DNA of 64,000 nt from Rhodobacterales bacterium (GTDB lineage Bacteria > Pseudomonadota > Alphaproteobacteria > Rhizobiales > Stappiaceae). Made by a program: the position numbers and the translations under genes. Below, piece after piece: positions 35,980-45,140 of this stretch. The notes below the pieces were generated by a model, which searched no databases, had not been told where the DNA came from, and was given only the letters and a program-made list of their open reading frames with translations. The stretch lies in the NCBI GenBank assembly GCA_008107755.1, contig VIRH01000094.1, positions 1-64,000 of the forward strand, read 5' to 3'. Each line of letters opens with the position of its first letter. Positions within the stretch are counted from its first letter, which is position 1.

Positions 35980-36452
35980 CGAATGGGTCCGATCATGTTG
36001 CGTTGAAAGAGATATTCCATGAAATGGTTTAAATATTTCTAATTGTGTTACTTAGCGTTATGTCCTGTAGACTCGTGATCGCCGAAAGGCGCTGCGTTTG
36101 TCCCGGCCTTTGATCCACGTAAGGGAACGATTGAACAGGTATGGACTGAATAGCGGTATGCGCTGCGACGCACTGAGGGCCCTTCTTGCAGAGCATTTTC
36201 TCGGACTGCTTGATGGTGCCAAAGTCGGGATAGACGCGAGCGAAGTCGATTGGATGCATGAGGCCTACCACGCTGCCGCAAGTCTGCTCCGGGCCCAGGG
36301 TCGTCATTCATCCCAACACTGCGAACGGCAGTTTCGCGTTTCTTTTGACGAGAGCCGCCGCTCGTCTCGACTTGTTCGAACGTCCAGGACGCAGCGTGAG
36401 CCTCACTTTCGTGGCGGTGCGAAGGAAGCGCGGCTTTGCCAGATAGCGAAAT
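35980..36452. other. Gene-free stretch between MCP and VOC gene
   Basis: AT-rich DNA next to the MCP start should hold its promoter, but no clear hexamers were found. The rest shows only short accidental frames with no family match I can recognise. Confidence 0.45.
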
Positions 36453-36851
36453 CTATCGCGAGGCGAATCGTGCCTTTGCTGCCTCGGTCTCCGGCGCATA
36501 AAATGATACCGCGGAGCCTTCCGGATCGCGGAACTGGAACGTTTTGTTGCCCCAAGGCATCGTCTTGATATCGTGCACCAGGTTCACCTTGTCCTTCAGT
36601 CGCTCGAATTCAGCGTCGATGTCTTCAACCTGAAATTCCAGATAGACGGTGCGGTTCGCCCCTGCCTCGCCGCTTCCCTCTTTCCAAAGGACGACGGTTT
36701 CAGATGCACCGATTGCCAGCGTTGCGCCAGGCGCAACGATTTCGGCAAAGACCGGGGCGAGCCAATCGGCCTTGAGGCCGAGGATCATCTCATAAAAAGC
36801 GACCATTTGCCTGATGTCGGCGGCGATGAGGCGGACTGATGCGAGTTTCAT
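36453..36851 (-). CDS. VOC family (glyoxalase/bleomycin resistance) protein
   Basis: A 132-residue vicinal-oxygen-chelate protein with two beta-alpha-beta units (VRLIAADIRQMVAFYEMILG; YLEFQVEDIDAEFERLKDKV; ending FRDPEGSAVSFYAP). The start at 36851 follows GGGAATGA. It may be an enzyme or a sequestration protein; no substrate can be inferred. A WYL-type regulator is transcribed divergently 99 bp away. Confidence 0.87.
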   Translation of the reverse strand: MKLASVRLIAADIRQMVAFYEMILGLKADWLAPVFAEIVAPGATLAIGASETVVLWKEGSGEAGANRTVYLEFQVEDIDAEFERLKDKVNLVHDIKTMPWGNKTFQFRDPEGSAVSFYAPETEAAKARFASR

Positions 36852-36950
36852 TTCATTCCCATTTTTGTCAGAGGTGGTTTCCTGCGGTCTTGACAATTGT
36901 CTTGTCGCACACCGCTGTTGCCACCATCATGGCAGCAGGAGTCAGTGGCG

Positions 36951-37676
36951 ATGCGCCGAGCAGACCGATTGTTTCAGATTGTCCAGATATTGCGTCGTTC
37001 ACAGCGGCCGGTGACGGCTGCCGCGATCGCTGAGGAACTGGAGGTCTCGAAGCGCACGGTCTACCGCGATATGAAAGACCTCGTCGGTCAGCAGGTACCG
37101 ATTGATGGAGAAGCGGGGTTCGGTTACGTGCTTGACCGAAGCTATGACATGCCACCGCTCATGCTGACCGCTGATGAAATCGAGGCGGCCGTATTGGGCG
37201 CGCAATGGGTGTCCGCTCATTCCGATCGCCCGCTTGCCAATGCCGCGCGCGACCTGGTTGCGAAAATTGCCGCGTCGATCCCTGAAAATCTGCGGCCCTT
37301 CATTGTCGAACCAAGCGTTGCCGCGAGACAGCCTTTGCGAACCGACCCCTCGGATACGCTTGCCACCAGTCTTCGACAATCTATCCGCGATGGGCGCAAG
37401 CTGCGGCTCATCTACCGCTCTGCGGAAGGACAGACGACTGACCGAGTGGTTTGGCCGGTCACCCTGGGCTATGTCGAGACCAGCCGGCTGCTCATTGGCT
37501 GGTGCGAACTTCGCCAGGCATTTCGTCATTTTCGAAGTGACAGAATTCAGTTAGCGGAAATTATCGATGAGCCGATCGGGCTGCGCTCAGGTGAACTTCG
37601 GCGGCGCTGGCAGCGTTGGCGGGATGAAGAGTTGGCATCGCTCCAGGCTGACCCATCCTTCAAAGCCTCGGAATGA
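36951..37676 (+). CDS. YafY/WYL-type transcriptional regulator
   Basis: A 241-residue protein with an N-terminal HTH_11 domain (MRRADRLFQIVQILRRSQRP; SKRTVYRDMKDL) and a C-terminal WYL domain (LIYRSAEGQTTDRVVWPVTL; RLLIGWCELRQAFRHFRSDR). WYL domains sense nucleotides or other ligands. The start was placed at MRRADR behind CAGGAG. It is divergent from the VOC gene, a very common arrangement, and is probably its regulator. Confidence 0.88.
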   Translation: MRRADRLFQIVQILRRSQRPVTAAAIAEELEVSKRTVYRDMKDLVGQQVPIDGEAGFGYVLDRSYDMPPLMLTADEIEAAVLGAQWVSAHSDRPLANAARDLVAKIAASIPENLRPFIVEPSVAARQPLRTDPSDTLATSLRQSIRDGRKLRLIYRSAEGQTTDRVVWPVTLGYVETSRLLIGWCELRQAFRHFRSDRIQLAEIIDEPIGLRSGELRRRWQRWRDEELASLQADPSFKASE

Positions 37677-37888
37677 ACTCTGCCACACTCGCGGCGACGT
37701 CGAACGTGAGGGTTTGGGCACGGAAGCTATCCTCATCGCTGGTGGCGCTGCGATCGACCATTCTGCAAAATGTCCCGCGCCGGCCCTTTGCGGCCCGGGA
37801 TGCACTTCCTGAACCTGAAAGCGCAGCACTGGGAAGGCGGAGCTTGCTTCGCTGAACCGCGCTATCATCGGGACTTGGTTTCAGCCCC

Positions 37889-38497
37889 CTATTCGGAAAG
37901 CAGCAATCGAACCCGGTCGGGCACATCTTTCAGCATCTCGTCTTTCGACCCGCCCGCACGGCCTCGAAACATATAGCCCTGTCTGAGGTCGAAAAGCATG
38001 GCGGCACGAGAGCGCGCGGGAAAATCGGGCGGCAGCTTGCCTTTGTCAACTTCCTTCTGAAACCGGGCCGTCAGCCTGTTTTCGGCCTCTTCCATGACGG
38101 CTTTTACACGTTCTCCCACGCCGTCTACCTGACCGGTCGCAGCGACAGCGCTGGAGGCGATGTAGCATCCTTTCGCTCCGCCCTCGTGACCCGTTGCGAA
38201 TTGAATGACCTCGCATAAAAACGCGTGAAGCGCTTTTTCGATATCGTCTTCGCTTTCCAGCGCGACCAGTGGCGTGCACGCATCCGACGCGCTGTAGCGG
38301 TCAATGGTTTTCAGGTAGAGCTCTGACTTGTCCCCGTAGGCCGCATAAAGGCTTGGGCCCGTGATGCCCATTGCCGCCGTCAGATCGCGCATGGATGCGC
38401 CATCATACCCCTTTTCCCAGAAGACAGACATCGCGTGCAGCAGCGCCGTGTCGTAGTCGAAGGTTCTTGGGCGCCCAGTTCTTTTTGTAACGTTCAA
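37889..38497 (-). CDS. TetR/AcrR family transcriptional regulator
   Basis: A 202-residue repressor. The HTH lies in residues 10-55 (GRPRTFDYDTALLHAMSVFW; GITGPSLYAAYGDKSELYLK). The predicted start is a TTG at 38497 with AAGGGA upstream. Two 16-bp near-identical direct repeats (TGTAACGWTCAATATA) flank the intergenic promoter region, one overlapping this start. It probably represses itself and the divergent peroxiredoxin-like/NTF2-like pair. Confidence 0.87.
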   Translation of the reverse strand: MNVTKRTGRPRTFDYDTALLHAMSVFWEKGYDGASMRDLTAAMGITGPSLYAAYGDKSELYLKTIDRYSASDACTPLVALESEDDIEKALHAFLCEVIQFATGHEGGAKGCYIASSAVAATGQVDGVGERVKAVMEEAENRLTARFQKEVDKGKLPPDFPARSRAAMLFDLRQGYMFRGRAGGSKDEMLKDVPDRVRLLLSE

Positions 38498-38549
38498 TAT
38501 AATTCCCTTGACAGCCTGAGTTGCGTCAACTTATGTAACGATCAATATA
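38486..38549 (+). promoter_or_regulatory. TetR-type operator pair and promoter
   Basis: TGTAACGTTCAATATA (38486-38501) and TGTAACGATCAATATA (38534-38549) are direct repeats differing at one base. Between and across them lie TTGACA (38508-38513) and TTATGT (38531-38536), 17 bp apart, a good promoter for the plus-strand gene. The second repeat overlaps the -10, as expected for repression. Confidence 0.6.
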
Positions 38550-38566
38550 TATCGGAGTTGACCCAA

Positions 38567-39100
38567 TTGACCAGTGAAAAACTTGCCGCCGGAAGTTCCT
38601 TTCCGGCGATCACCCTTCCTGTGCTTGGTGGCGACAAGCGCAGCCTGTCCGTCCCGCAAAATGGGTGCGACTGGATCCTTGTCGCCGTCTATCGGGGCAA
38701 ACACTGCCCCTTATGCACAAAGTACCTGCAGGAGCTGAACTCCGTCCTGCCCGACCTCAACAGGCAGGGCGTGGATGTGATCGCGGTTTCCGCCGACGAC
38801 GAGAGCCGCGCCGCCGAGCAAATGGCTGAAGTTGCACCGAGGTTCGACGTGGCCTACGGCATGACAGTTCCGCATATGCAAGCGATGGGTCTCTTTATTT
38901 CCGGTCCGCGTAACGGCGTCGACGTCGAGGCCCCGTTTGCGGAACCCGGCCTCTTCGTTCTGGACGCAACCGGCACCGTCCAGATCATCGACATTTCAAA
39001 CGTCCCTTTCGCCCGACCGGACCTTGCATGGATCGCGAAAGGCATCGGCTTTCGCCGTGGCCCCATGAAAGCGGCCCCGATCAATGGCACTTACGCCTGA
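38567..39100 (+). CDS. Peroxiredoxin-like (AhpC/TSA) family protein
   Basis: A 177-residue thioredoxin-fold protein with the redox motif HCPLC near residue 45 in VAVYRGKHCPLCTKYLQELN and a second half GLFVLDATGTVQIIDISNVP. Relatives reduce peroxides or carry disulfides. The most likely start is a TTG at 38567, nine bases after GGAG. It is followed 17 bp later by an NTF2-like gene; both are apparently under the divergent TetR repressor. Confidence 0.83.
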   Translation: MTSEKLAAGSSFPAITLPVLGGDKRSLSVPQNGCDWILVAVYRGKHCPLCTKYLQELNSVLPDLNRQGVDVIAVSADDESRAAEQMAEVAPRFDVAYGMTVPHMQAMGLFISGPRNGVDVEAPFAEPGLFVLDATGTVQIIDISNVPFARPDLAWIAKGIGFRRGPMKAAPINGTYA

Positions 39101-39117
39101 ACACAACGGAGAAACCA

Positions 39118-39516
39118 ATGACTGATAATTCGAGGGAAGCCCTTCAAGCCAAAGTTCAAGATCTGATGAAATACGGCACCAGCGCGAACATGGAAGAGTT
39201 GGACAAGATCTATCACAAGGATATCGTTGTGATGGATCTGCACATCGACGGCCGCCTTGTCACCCTGAATAAACAGGATTTTATGGCAATGCTGAAAGAG
39301 GCCTTCAAGGACAAGATACCCGAAGAGCACATGTGGGCGAAAATTCACAGCCTGACGGTCAATGGCAATCACGGCCACGTGCTGATTTCCCGGAAAATTC
39401 CGGTCGGTGGTCCGAAGATGCATATCGAGCTCAGCATTGACTTCTGCTTCGAGGATGGTCGTTGGCAGGTAACCCGCGAAGTTAACTTCAGCCGCCCGGA
39501 CGCAGAGGCCGCGTGA
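39118..39516 (+). CDS. NTF2-like/SnoaL-like protein
   Basis: A 132-residue protein with the cone-shaped NTF2 fold pattern (N-terminal helices LQAKVQDLMKYGTSANMEEL, central DIVVMDLHIDGRLVTL, C-terminal strands FEDGRWQVTREVNFSRP). GGAG precedes the ATG. It forms an operon with the peroxiredoxin-like gene. It is probably a ligand-binding or isomerase-like protein; the substrate is unknown. Confidence 0.82.
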   Translation: MTDNSREALQAKVQDLMKYGTSANMEELDKIYHKDIVVMDLHIDGRLVTLNKQDFMAMLKEAFKDKIPEEHMWAKIHSLTVNGNHGHVLISRKIPVGGPKMHIELSIDFCFEDGRWQVTREVNFSRPDAEAA

Positions 39517-39859
39517 TCTGCCGGCAAGGCCTCCTCTCGGTCCAGATTGGATCGGCCAAGAAGGTCGGCAGTCAGCATGTTGCCGGCCTCCTCCCTACCG
39601 AAGTGATTTGTGCGCGATGCGAGCCTCATACTCTGGCTCCCGCGTATCGAAACTCCGGCCCGGCTGCGGCCTGCATCCGGATCGAGCCCACAGGAAGCAT
39701 CCCGCCAGCCGAGGCTGATGGAATGGCCGCGCAACGAGCCGAAATCAGCCTTCGGCAAACCCAGGTTGGTTAAAGACTGTTCCTGGCTTCCCATTGGTGT
39801 GCGCAGGGCACGGTTCTCGCTGGTCTGGTTTTTGTCGTCATTGGTCGGGTCGTTTCGTC
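39517..39859. other. Gene-free stretch with a short repeat
   Basis: No coding signal is recognised between the convergent NTF2-like and SMR genes. A 23-bp sequence at 39788-39810 (TTCCCATTGGTGTGCGCAGG and three more bases) recurs with one mismatch at 48369-48391. Confidence 0.5.
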
Positions 39860-40177
39860 CTAATGCGCATTCGAGCCGAGCAGAAACATCCCGGAAACCA
39901 GAAGTGCCAAACCCGCAACGCCGGCTGTGCTGAGGTTTTGATTGAAGGCCATCACGCCAACCAGCACCGATCCGACAGAGCCGATACCAGTCCAGATCGG
40001 ATAGGCGATACCAAGCGGCAGTCGGGTCATCGCAGCGTAGAGAACAACGAGGCTTGTGATCATTGCGTTGAGCGTCAGAGCGCCAAGTGTCCAGGAGAAA
40101 CCAATGCCGAGCTTCTTGGGCCCTGTCGCCCAGACGACTTCCAATGCACCTGCGATGAGAAGATAAATCCAAGCCAT
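39860..40177 (-). CDS. Small multidrug resistance (SMR) family efflux protein
   Basis: A 105-residue, four-TM protein. The essential membrane Glu is in AGALEVVWA (residue 13), and the segment GIAYPIWTGIGSVGSVLVGV is the diagnostic SMR motif. The strong site GGAGGT lies upstream of the ATG. The WA and GPKK residues after Glu resemble the SugE/Gdx guanidinium subgroup more than EmrE, which suggests guanidinium or quaternary ammonium export. Confidence 0.9.
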   Translation of the reverse strand: MAWIYLLIAGALEVVWATGPKKLGIGFSWTLGALTLNAMITSLVVLYAAMTRLPLGIAYPIWTGIGSVGSVLVGVMAFNQNLSTAGVAGLALLVSGMFLLGSNAH

Positions 40178-40469
40178 TTTGACCTCCACTTTTCGCAGGT
40201 CGTCCTGACTGATGCCCTGTGGTGGCCGGGTCATCCCGGCAGGCTATGAACTATCAGATAAATGTGGGGGCGCGAATTGCCAGTTTGCAGTCAGCAACCT
40301 GAGACGTGAAAGCGGACCTTCAGTCGCTGAGTGTAAAGGTTGGCCGGAAGGGGATTGGCTGCCGTTTCAAGAGAAGTCCTATCGGGACCGACCGCTACCG
40401 TTCAAGGGTCTGCCGCGCATGGCAGCCTTCGACCGGGTGCTGTCGCGCAGTTTCTTGCTCAACGCTAGA

Positions 40470-41456
40470 CTATCCGAATACCTTCAGTTGATTGCGGCCG
40501 CGTTCTTTCGCTTCGTAGAGGGCAGCATCGCATCTGGAGAAGATTTTGGATGTGTCGTCGCAGGACAAGATATGCGTGAGGCCGACGCAAAACGATATCT
40601 TGAGGTCAGGCGCATTCCCGATCGGGCGAACCTCCGAGAAAGCTTCGGAAAGCTGTTCGAGTGTTGCGACGGCGGTCTCTACGCTTTGCCCGGGAAACAG
40701 GATCAGGAACTCTTCTCCGCCAACACGCCCAAAGGCATCGCGCAGCTTGATCGTCTCTCGAACAATTCTGGCGAATGTAACCAGAACTTCGTCGCCTGCC
40801 TGATGACCGTAGGTATCGTTGATCTTCTTGAAGTGGTCGATGTCCAGCAAGCCCACGGTTCCGCCCGCCTCGACAGCGACTTCGCTGGGCTTGTGCGATT
40901 TCTCCGGCCCGGACGGCAGCATTCTTTCCAGTTGGCCGATGATATGCCGTCTATTGGAAACGCCCGTCAGCTCATCTGTGGTCGAGGCGCGGACGGCTTC
41001 GTCCCGAGCCTGGCGAAGCCAGCGTTCTGACTGACGCAATTCCGAGACATCCGCCCCGACGTAAATGATCCACCCATTCGGCAGCATCGTTTCCGTTACC
41101 CAGATGTAGGCGCCGCAGTGCAGATCACTTTCGTAGGTTCTGACTTTGTTTTTTCCACGTCGGGACCTGACCGACGCAATCCAGGCATCGATGTCATTCG
41201 AACGAATGATCGTGCCGCGGTTGGCGGCGAAGTTCCGCCTCATGAGCTGCTGCCAGCACAGGTTCTCGCCGGGGAGTATGAAGTAGGCTCTGCGGAAGGA
41301 CTCGTTGGTAAATCGCAGGCGTTCCTGCTCATCATAAACACCGATCAGGGCAACCGAGTGCTGCATCATCTCAACGATGTTGCTGAGAGCAAGATCATCG
41401 CCGGACTGAAAATGGGATGAAATTCCTTGCGAATACAAAAGACCGATAGGATCCAT
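40470..41456 (-). CDS. Diguanylate cyclase with N-terminal PAS-like sensor
   Basis: About 328 residues. The N-terminal 140 residues look like a PAS fold (VALIGVYDEQERLRFTNESF ... GWIIYVGADVSELRQSERWL). The GGDEF domain (about 165-325) has the active-site motif as RVGGEEF and the metal-binding LLDIDHFKKINDTYGHQAGD. The inhibitory I-site position upstream reads KLRD instead of RxxD, so product inhibition may be weak. The start at 41456 is tentative because the upstream GAGGA is 14 bases away. It would make cyclic di-GMP from GTP at or near the membrane. Confidence 0.88.
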   Translation of the reverse strand: MDPIGLLYSQGISSHFQSGDDLALSNIVEMMQHSVALIGVYDEQERLRFTNESFRRAYFILPGENLCWQQLMRRNFAANRGTIIRSNDIDAWIASVRSRRGKNKVRTYESDLHCGAYIWVTETMLPNGWIIYVGADVSELRQSERWLRQARDEAVRASTTDELTGVSNRRHIIGQLERMLPSGPEKSHKPSEVAVEAGGTVGLLDIDHFKKINDTYGHQAGDEVLVTFARIVRETIKLRDAFGRVGGEEFLILFPGQSVETAVATLEQLSEAFSEVRPIGNAPDLKISFCVGLTHILSCDDTSKIFSRCDAALYEAKERGRNQLKVFG

Positions 41457-42076
41457 ACTGCAGACGTCGTCCTCACTGATCGAGATAACTCTACGATAAA
41501 ACCACCTAATTATTGTAACATCATTATCTTTCCGCCAATATTCGGTGAAAATTACGACAGCCATCCGTCAGCAACCATGAGCCACCGGCGAATGGCGTGT
41601 CGCAAAGGTTTTCGTCGGTCGCAGTTCTTGGGCGTGTCGCCAAGAATGTTTGTACGGCGTTTTCGGTTGCGGAGGACTGCGCTGCAGTGATGGCGACTGT
41701 TCCAAGGTCCGCAATGGGCCGGAATTCCCGGCGCAGTCAGCTCCGGCAAACGTCAGAGGAGCGCAATTATCGCGTGCAAGCTTGCGGCCTCCTCCCTTCC
41801 CCAGAACAGATAGGCCGGTGCAAGCAAAATCAGCCTGTCAGGATTGCGTCCCCAAGGCGGAAATTCGCAGGATTTCGCCCTGATCTGTAAAGTCGCGGTT
41901 CGTTGGGGGGGGGGGCGCGAGAGGCTATGGAGGGCGGAAAGTTTGGCTTCACTTCTCTTTCTGGCAATGGCGGTAGTTGGACCTGGACCGGTCACTCAGA
42001 GTGGGCAGTGGCCATGGCGTTCCATCCGCAAATTGCGCTGTTTCCCCCTCAGGCAATTCATCGCCGGAAAGCCATC
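41457..42076. other. 620-bp gene-free stretch with an 11-G homopolymer
   Basis: No family motif or conserved frame is visible. A run of 11 G (41905-41915) is the only striking feature and could vary in length between cells or be a sequencing problem. Confidence 0.5.
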
Positions 42077-43159
42077 TCAAGAGACGGGCCTGAAAAAGAT
42101 GCCACCAAAGCGGCCATCAGACGCAAGGATGAACTTGAATTCAAGCTTGCCCTTGTCGAAGGTCACGTCATGAACATCCCAGCCCTCGGGATCGACGCAC
42201 TTGAAGCTTATTTCCCGAATAGAGCCTAGTTCCTCAAGCTCGGACTGGATTGCCGCCGATTGCTCGTGGCTGGCCAGTGCCAGTGCCGGCATCATGCTCT
42301 CGTAGTCCGGCTCGCCACGCTGGTGTTGTTCGATCATCTGGCGAAGCAGGGCTTCGCTGTTTTCCACCGGCTGATTGTTGCGGACGCGTTCGGCGAGCAC
42401 TTCTTCCACCGCGAGGGCAACTTCGGCCTCGACTCGTTGCGCCGCCTGTTCGTAACCGTTTTGATGCAGATTGAGACCGGAAACCGCACCGTCCTTGTCG
42501 CGAACAAAGGTAACCTGCGCCTGCACGGCTTTATAGAAGAAGCGATCCTCGTCTTCTGCGAAGATTTCCAGCTCGCGCTGGCCCGTCAACCGGGCGAACA
42601 GTCGGCCATCTCTCGACGTGATGGCAAAGACATGTTCATCCAGAAGGTAGAAGCCGGCATAGTCGGCATAGAGACTGGGAGCTATTTTCTTTTCTGTACG
42701 CGGTCTTGCCTGCTCGTAGCGCCGCCAGGCAACACTATCCATCGATGCGTCACGCATATTCATTTCCTTTGCGAGTTTCACGAGATCATCGACGGAAAGG
42801 AGAGTTCCTGCGGCTGTCTTCGCTCGCAGGGCTTCGACCATGGCAAGGCTTTGCTGCAGGCGTTGAAGTTTCCCCTGCAGCGCGATGGTCTGAATAGTCA
42901 GCATTAGGTCGAGGTCGGTCGCATGACCTGCCATCAGGTCGGCAATACGCTGCAAACTCAGCCCCAACCGCTTCAACGCCAATATTTCTGTCAGACGGGC
43001 CATTTCGCCGGTGCCGTAAAGCCGCCAGTTTTTTCCGTTGCGCCGCGGCCGGATAAGACCGGCTTGCTCATAAAGCCGCAGCGCCCGCACGGTGACACCG
43101 GTGCGCTCGGCGCATTGTACAGCTGTCAGCCAAACATGTTTTTCAGACCCATTTTGCAT
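42077..43159 (-). CDS. MerR family regulator with DUF3471-like domain
   Basis: A 360-residue protein. The N-terminal MerR HTH (LTAVQCAERTGVTVRALRLY, EQAGLIRP) is followed by a dimerisation helix to about residue 125. Residues about 160-240 (YADYAGFYLLDEHVFAITSR) resemble a DUF3471 beta domain, and a further C-terminal segment ends in a strand-rich stretch. This long MerR form is unusual beside the standard 130-residue members. No cysteine metal site is seen, so it probably senses an organic ligand. No target gene is adjacent. Confidence 0.83.
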   Translation of the reverse strand: MQNGSEKHVWLTAVQCAERTGVTVRALRLYEQAGLIRPRRNGKNWRLYGTGEMARLTEILALKRLGLSLQRIADLMAGHATDLDLMLTIQTIALQGKLQRLQQSLAMVEALRAKTAAGTLLSVDDLVKLAKEMNMRDASMDSVAWRRYEQARPRTEKKIAPSLYADYAGFYLLDEHVFAITSRDGRLFARLTGQRELEIFAEDEDRFFYKAVQAQVTFVRDKDGAVSGLNLHQNGYEQAAQRVEAEVALAVEEVLAERVRNNQPVENSEALLRQMIEQHQRGEPDYESMMPALALASHEQSAAIQSELEELGSIREISFKCVDPEGWDVHDVTFDKGKLEFKFILASDGRFGGIFFRPVS

Positions 43160-43438
43160 GAGACCTCCTGTCCGTCGGAATTGTCTTCTAGTCTATGACC
43201 CAGGGTCCGGCTCAAGGGAAAACAACGGTAACCCGGCAGGATAAAATGTCCTGTTTCGAGCGGGGTGCCTGGGATGTTGAACAGCCAAGATGATGGAACA
43301 TTGCTTCCACGGGAAACACCTGCGGCGCAGATCAGCGCCACACTTGGGCACTCGTTGCGCCTTGTCCCCGACAGTCATCAAGAAAGGACCTTGATACAAA
43401 GACATTTCCGTTAGAACGCTAGGGTGTCGACCCCTAAG

Positions 43439-44317
43439 TCAGCCTCGCCAACTGCGCACGTGGTCAACAAGGGCGCGCAGTTTCGGCGCAATGTGCTGGC
43501 GCTGGGGATAGTAGAGCGAAAAGCCCGTGAAGGGTGGCAGATACTCTTCCAGGAGCGGCACCAGGGCACCATTGTCAAAATGCGCTTTGAAGCAATCCCA
43601 GGGGCCAAAAGTGATCCCGCCGCCGGCCAACGCAACGCGCAGCATCAGGCGCAGGTCATTGGTCGTCACCTGCGGCTCGACCGTGACGGCGAAAGGCCGC
43701 CCGTTCTCGACAAATTCCCATCGCCAGGGCGCAGTTTCAGGCGCCGGCCGCCAACCGATGCAACGATGTGCCAGGAGGTCACGCGGATGTGCGGGCGCTC
43801 CATAACGAGCCAGATAGGCAGTCGTTGCGGCAGCGATCTCGCGCTGCGGACCGCCGATTGGCACTGCGATCATGTCCTGCTCGATGACCTCGCCCAGCCG
43901 TACTCCCGCATCGTAGCCTCGGGAAACAATGTCGAACTCCTCGTCCGTCACGGTCACATCCACGATCACTTCGGTGTAACGTTCAGCGAACCGCGCCAGT
44001 AGCGGTCCGGACAGGAACTCTTCGGCGATCGAAGTCACGGCCAGCCGTAGCCGCCCACGAGGCACCTCGTCCCGCGCCTCCAAGGCACTTTGCAATGTTT
44101 CCATCGGTGTGCGGAGGCTTTCCACCAGTCTTTCTCCGGCTTCGGTCAGCCGGACCGAGCGCGTGGTGCGGGCCACCAACTGTTGGTCCAAGGCATCCTC
44201 GAGCCGACGCACGCCTTGGCTGACGGCGGAGCGCGTCACGCCCAAGCGATCAGCGGCAGCGCGAAAGTTTCGCTCCTCGGCAACGGCCAGCAGGAGGGGC
44301 AATAGGTTCAGGTCCAT
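43439..44317 (-). CDS. LysR family transcriptional regulator
   Basis: A 292-residue regulator with an intact N-terminal HTH (MDLNLLPLLLAVAEERNFRA, RLGVTRSAVSQGVRRLE) and a substrate-binding domain (GRLRLAVTSIAEEFLSGPLL). It is divergent from an SDR gene 100 bp away, with a start on each side of a region suitable for a LysR box, and probably regulates the SDR/Atu4866 operon. Confidence 0.9.
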   Translation of the reverse strand: MDLNLLPLLLAVAEERNFRAAADRLGVTRSAVSQGVRRLEDALDQQLVARTTRSVRLTEAGERLVESLRTPMETLQSALEARDEVPRGRLRLAVTSIAEEFLSGPLLARFAERYTEVIVDVTVTDEEFDIVSRGYDAGVRLGEVIEQDMIAVPIGGPQREIAAATTAYLARYGAPAHPRDLLAHRCIGWRPAPETAPWRWEFVENGRPFAVTVEPQVTTNDLRLMLRVALAGGGITFGPWDCFKAHFDNGALVPLLEEYLPPFTGFSLYYPQRQHIAPKLRALVDHVRSWRG

Positions 44318-44417
44318 TGTACAGAAATACTAACCACTCAGTCCATGGCTAGCACAATACCGAAGACGATCGCGAGCGTCTACCTTTCCCACTCAACAGG
44401 CTGAGAAGGAGAAAGCC

Positions 44418-45140
44418 ATGGACAAGGTCATTTTAATCACTGGCGCGTCGAGCGGGATCGGCGAGGGGCTGGCGCGGGAGTTGGCGGGTGCCGGGGCCAA
44501 GGTCCTGCTCGGCGCGCGCCGGACCGACCGGCTAGACGCGCTGGCAAGGGACCTGAAGGCCAAGGGCGCAGAGGTCGACACTGCTGCGCTGGATGTCACC
44601 GACCGCGCCGGCATGCAGTCTTTCGCGCATCGTGCGCTGGAGCTCTGGGGCCGCATCGACGTACTGATCAACAATGCAGGCGTCATGCCCCTGTCGCCCA
44701 TGTCGGCCTGCAAGTTCGACGAATGGGAGCGGATGGTGGACGTCAACGTAAAGGGCGTGCTCTGGGGCATTGGTGCCGTATTGCCGGTTATGGAACGCCA
44801 GGGCGAGGGCCAGATCATCAACATCGGCTCGATCGGCGCGCTGCAGTCTGTGCCGACGGCGGCAGTCTACTGCGGCACAAAGTTCGCAGTGCGGGCAATC
44901 TCGGATGGCCTAAGACAGGAGAGTACGACAATCCGCGTGACCTGTGTCAATCCGGGCGTTGTCGAGAGTGAGCTAGCCTCGACCATCACGCATGCCGAGA
45001 CCATGTCTTTCATGGACGACTACCGCGCCATCGCCTTGCGACCGGCCGATATCGCCCGGGCCGTGCGCCAGTTGATCGAGGCACCAGCGAGCGTCGATAC
45101 GACCGAAATCACCATCCGCCCCACGGCGGCATCCCAATGA
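44418..45140 (+). CDS. SDR family oxidoreductase
   Basis: A 240-residue short-chain dehydrogenase: TGASSGIG (residues 8-15), NNAG near 88, catalytic Ser in INIGSIG and YCGTK near 152-156. GGAGAAAGCC precedes the ATG. The C-terminus TTEITIRPTAASQ matches the YdfG-like/clavaldehyde subgroup. It overlaps the next gene by four bases. The substrate is unknown; a role in quinone or carbonyl detoxification is a possibility. Confidence 0.9.
   Translation: MDKVILITGASSGIGEGLARELAGAGAKVLLGARRTDRLDALARDLKAKGAEVDTAALDVTDRAGMQSFAHRALELWGRIDVLINNAGVMPLSPMSACKFDEWERMVDVNVKGVLWGIGAVLPVMERQGEGQIINIGSIGALQSVPTAAVYCGTKFAVRAISDGLRQESTTIRVTCVNPGVVESELASTITHAETMSFMDDYRAIALRPADIARAVRQLIEAPASVDTTEITIRPTAASQ

Noticed and set aside
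37677-37888. Possible protein remnant between the WYL and TetR genes
   Set aside because: A minus-strand frame ends FDVAASVAEFIPRL and looks protein-like, but I could not match it to a family with any confidence.
39369-40172. A 267-codon minus-strand frame covering the end of the NTF2-like gene and the SMR gene
   Set aside because: It overlaps two convincing genes, and its middle part in the gap has no recognisable motif.
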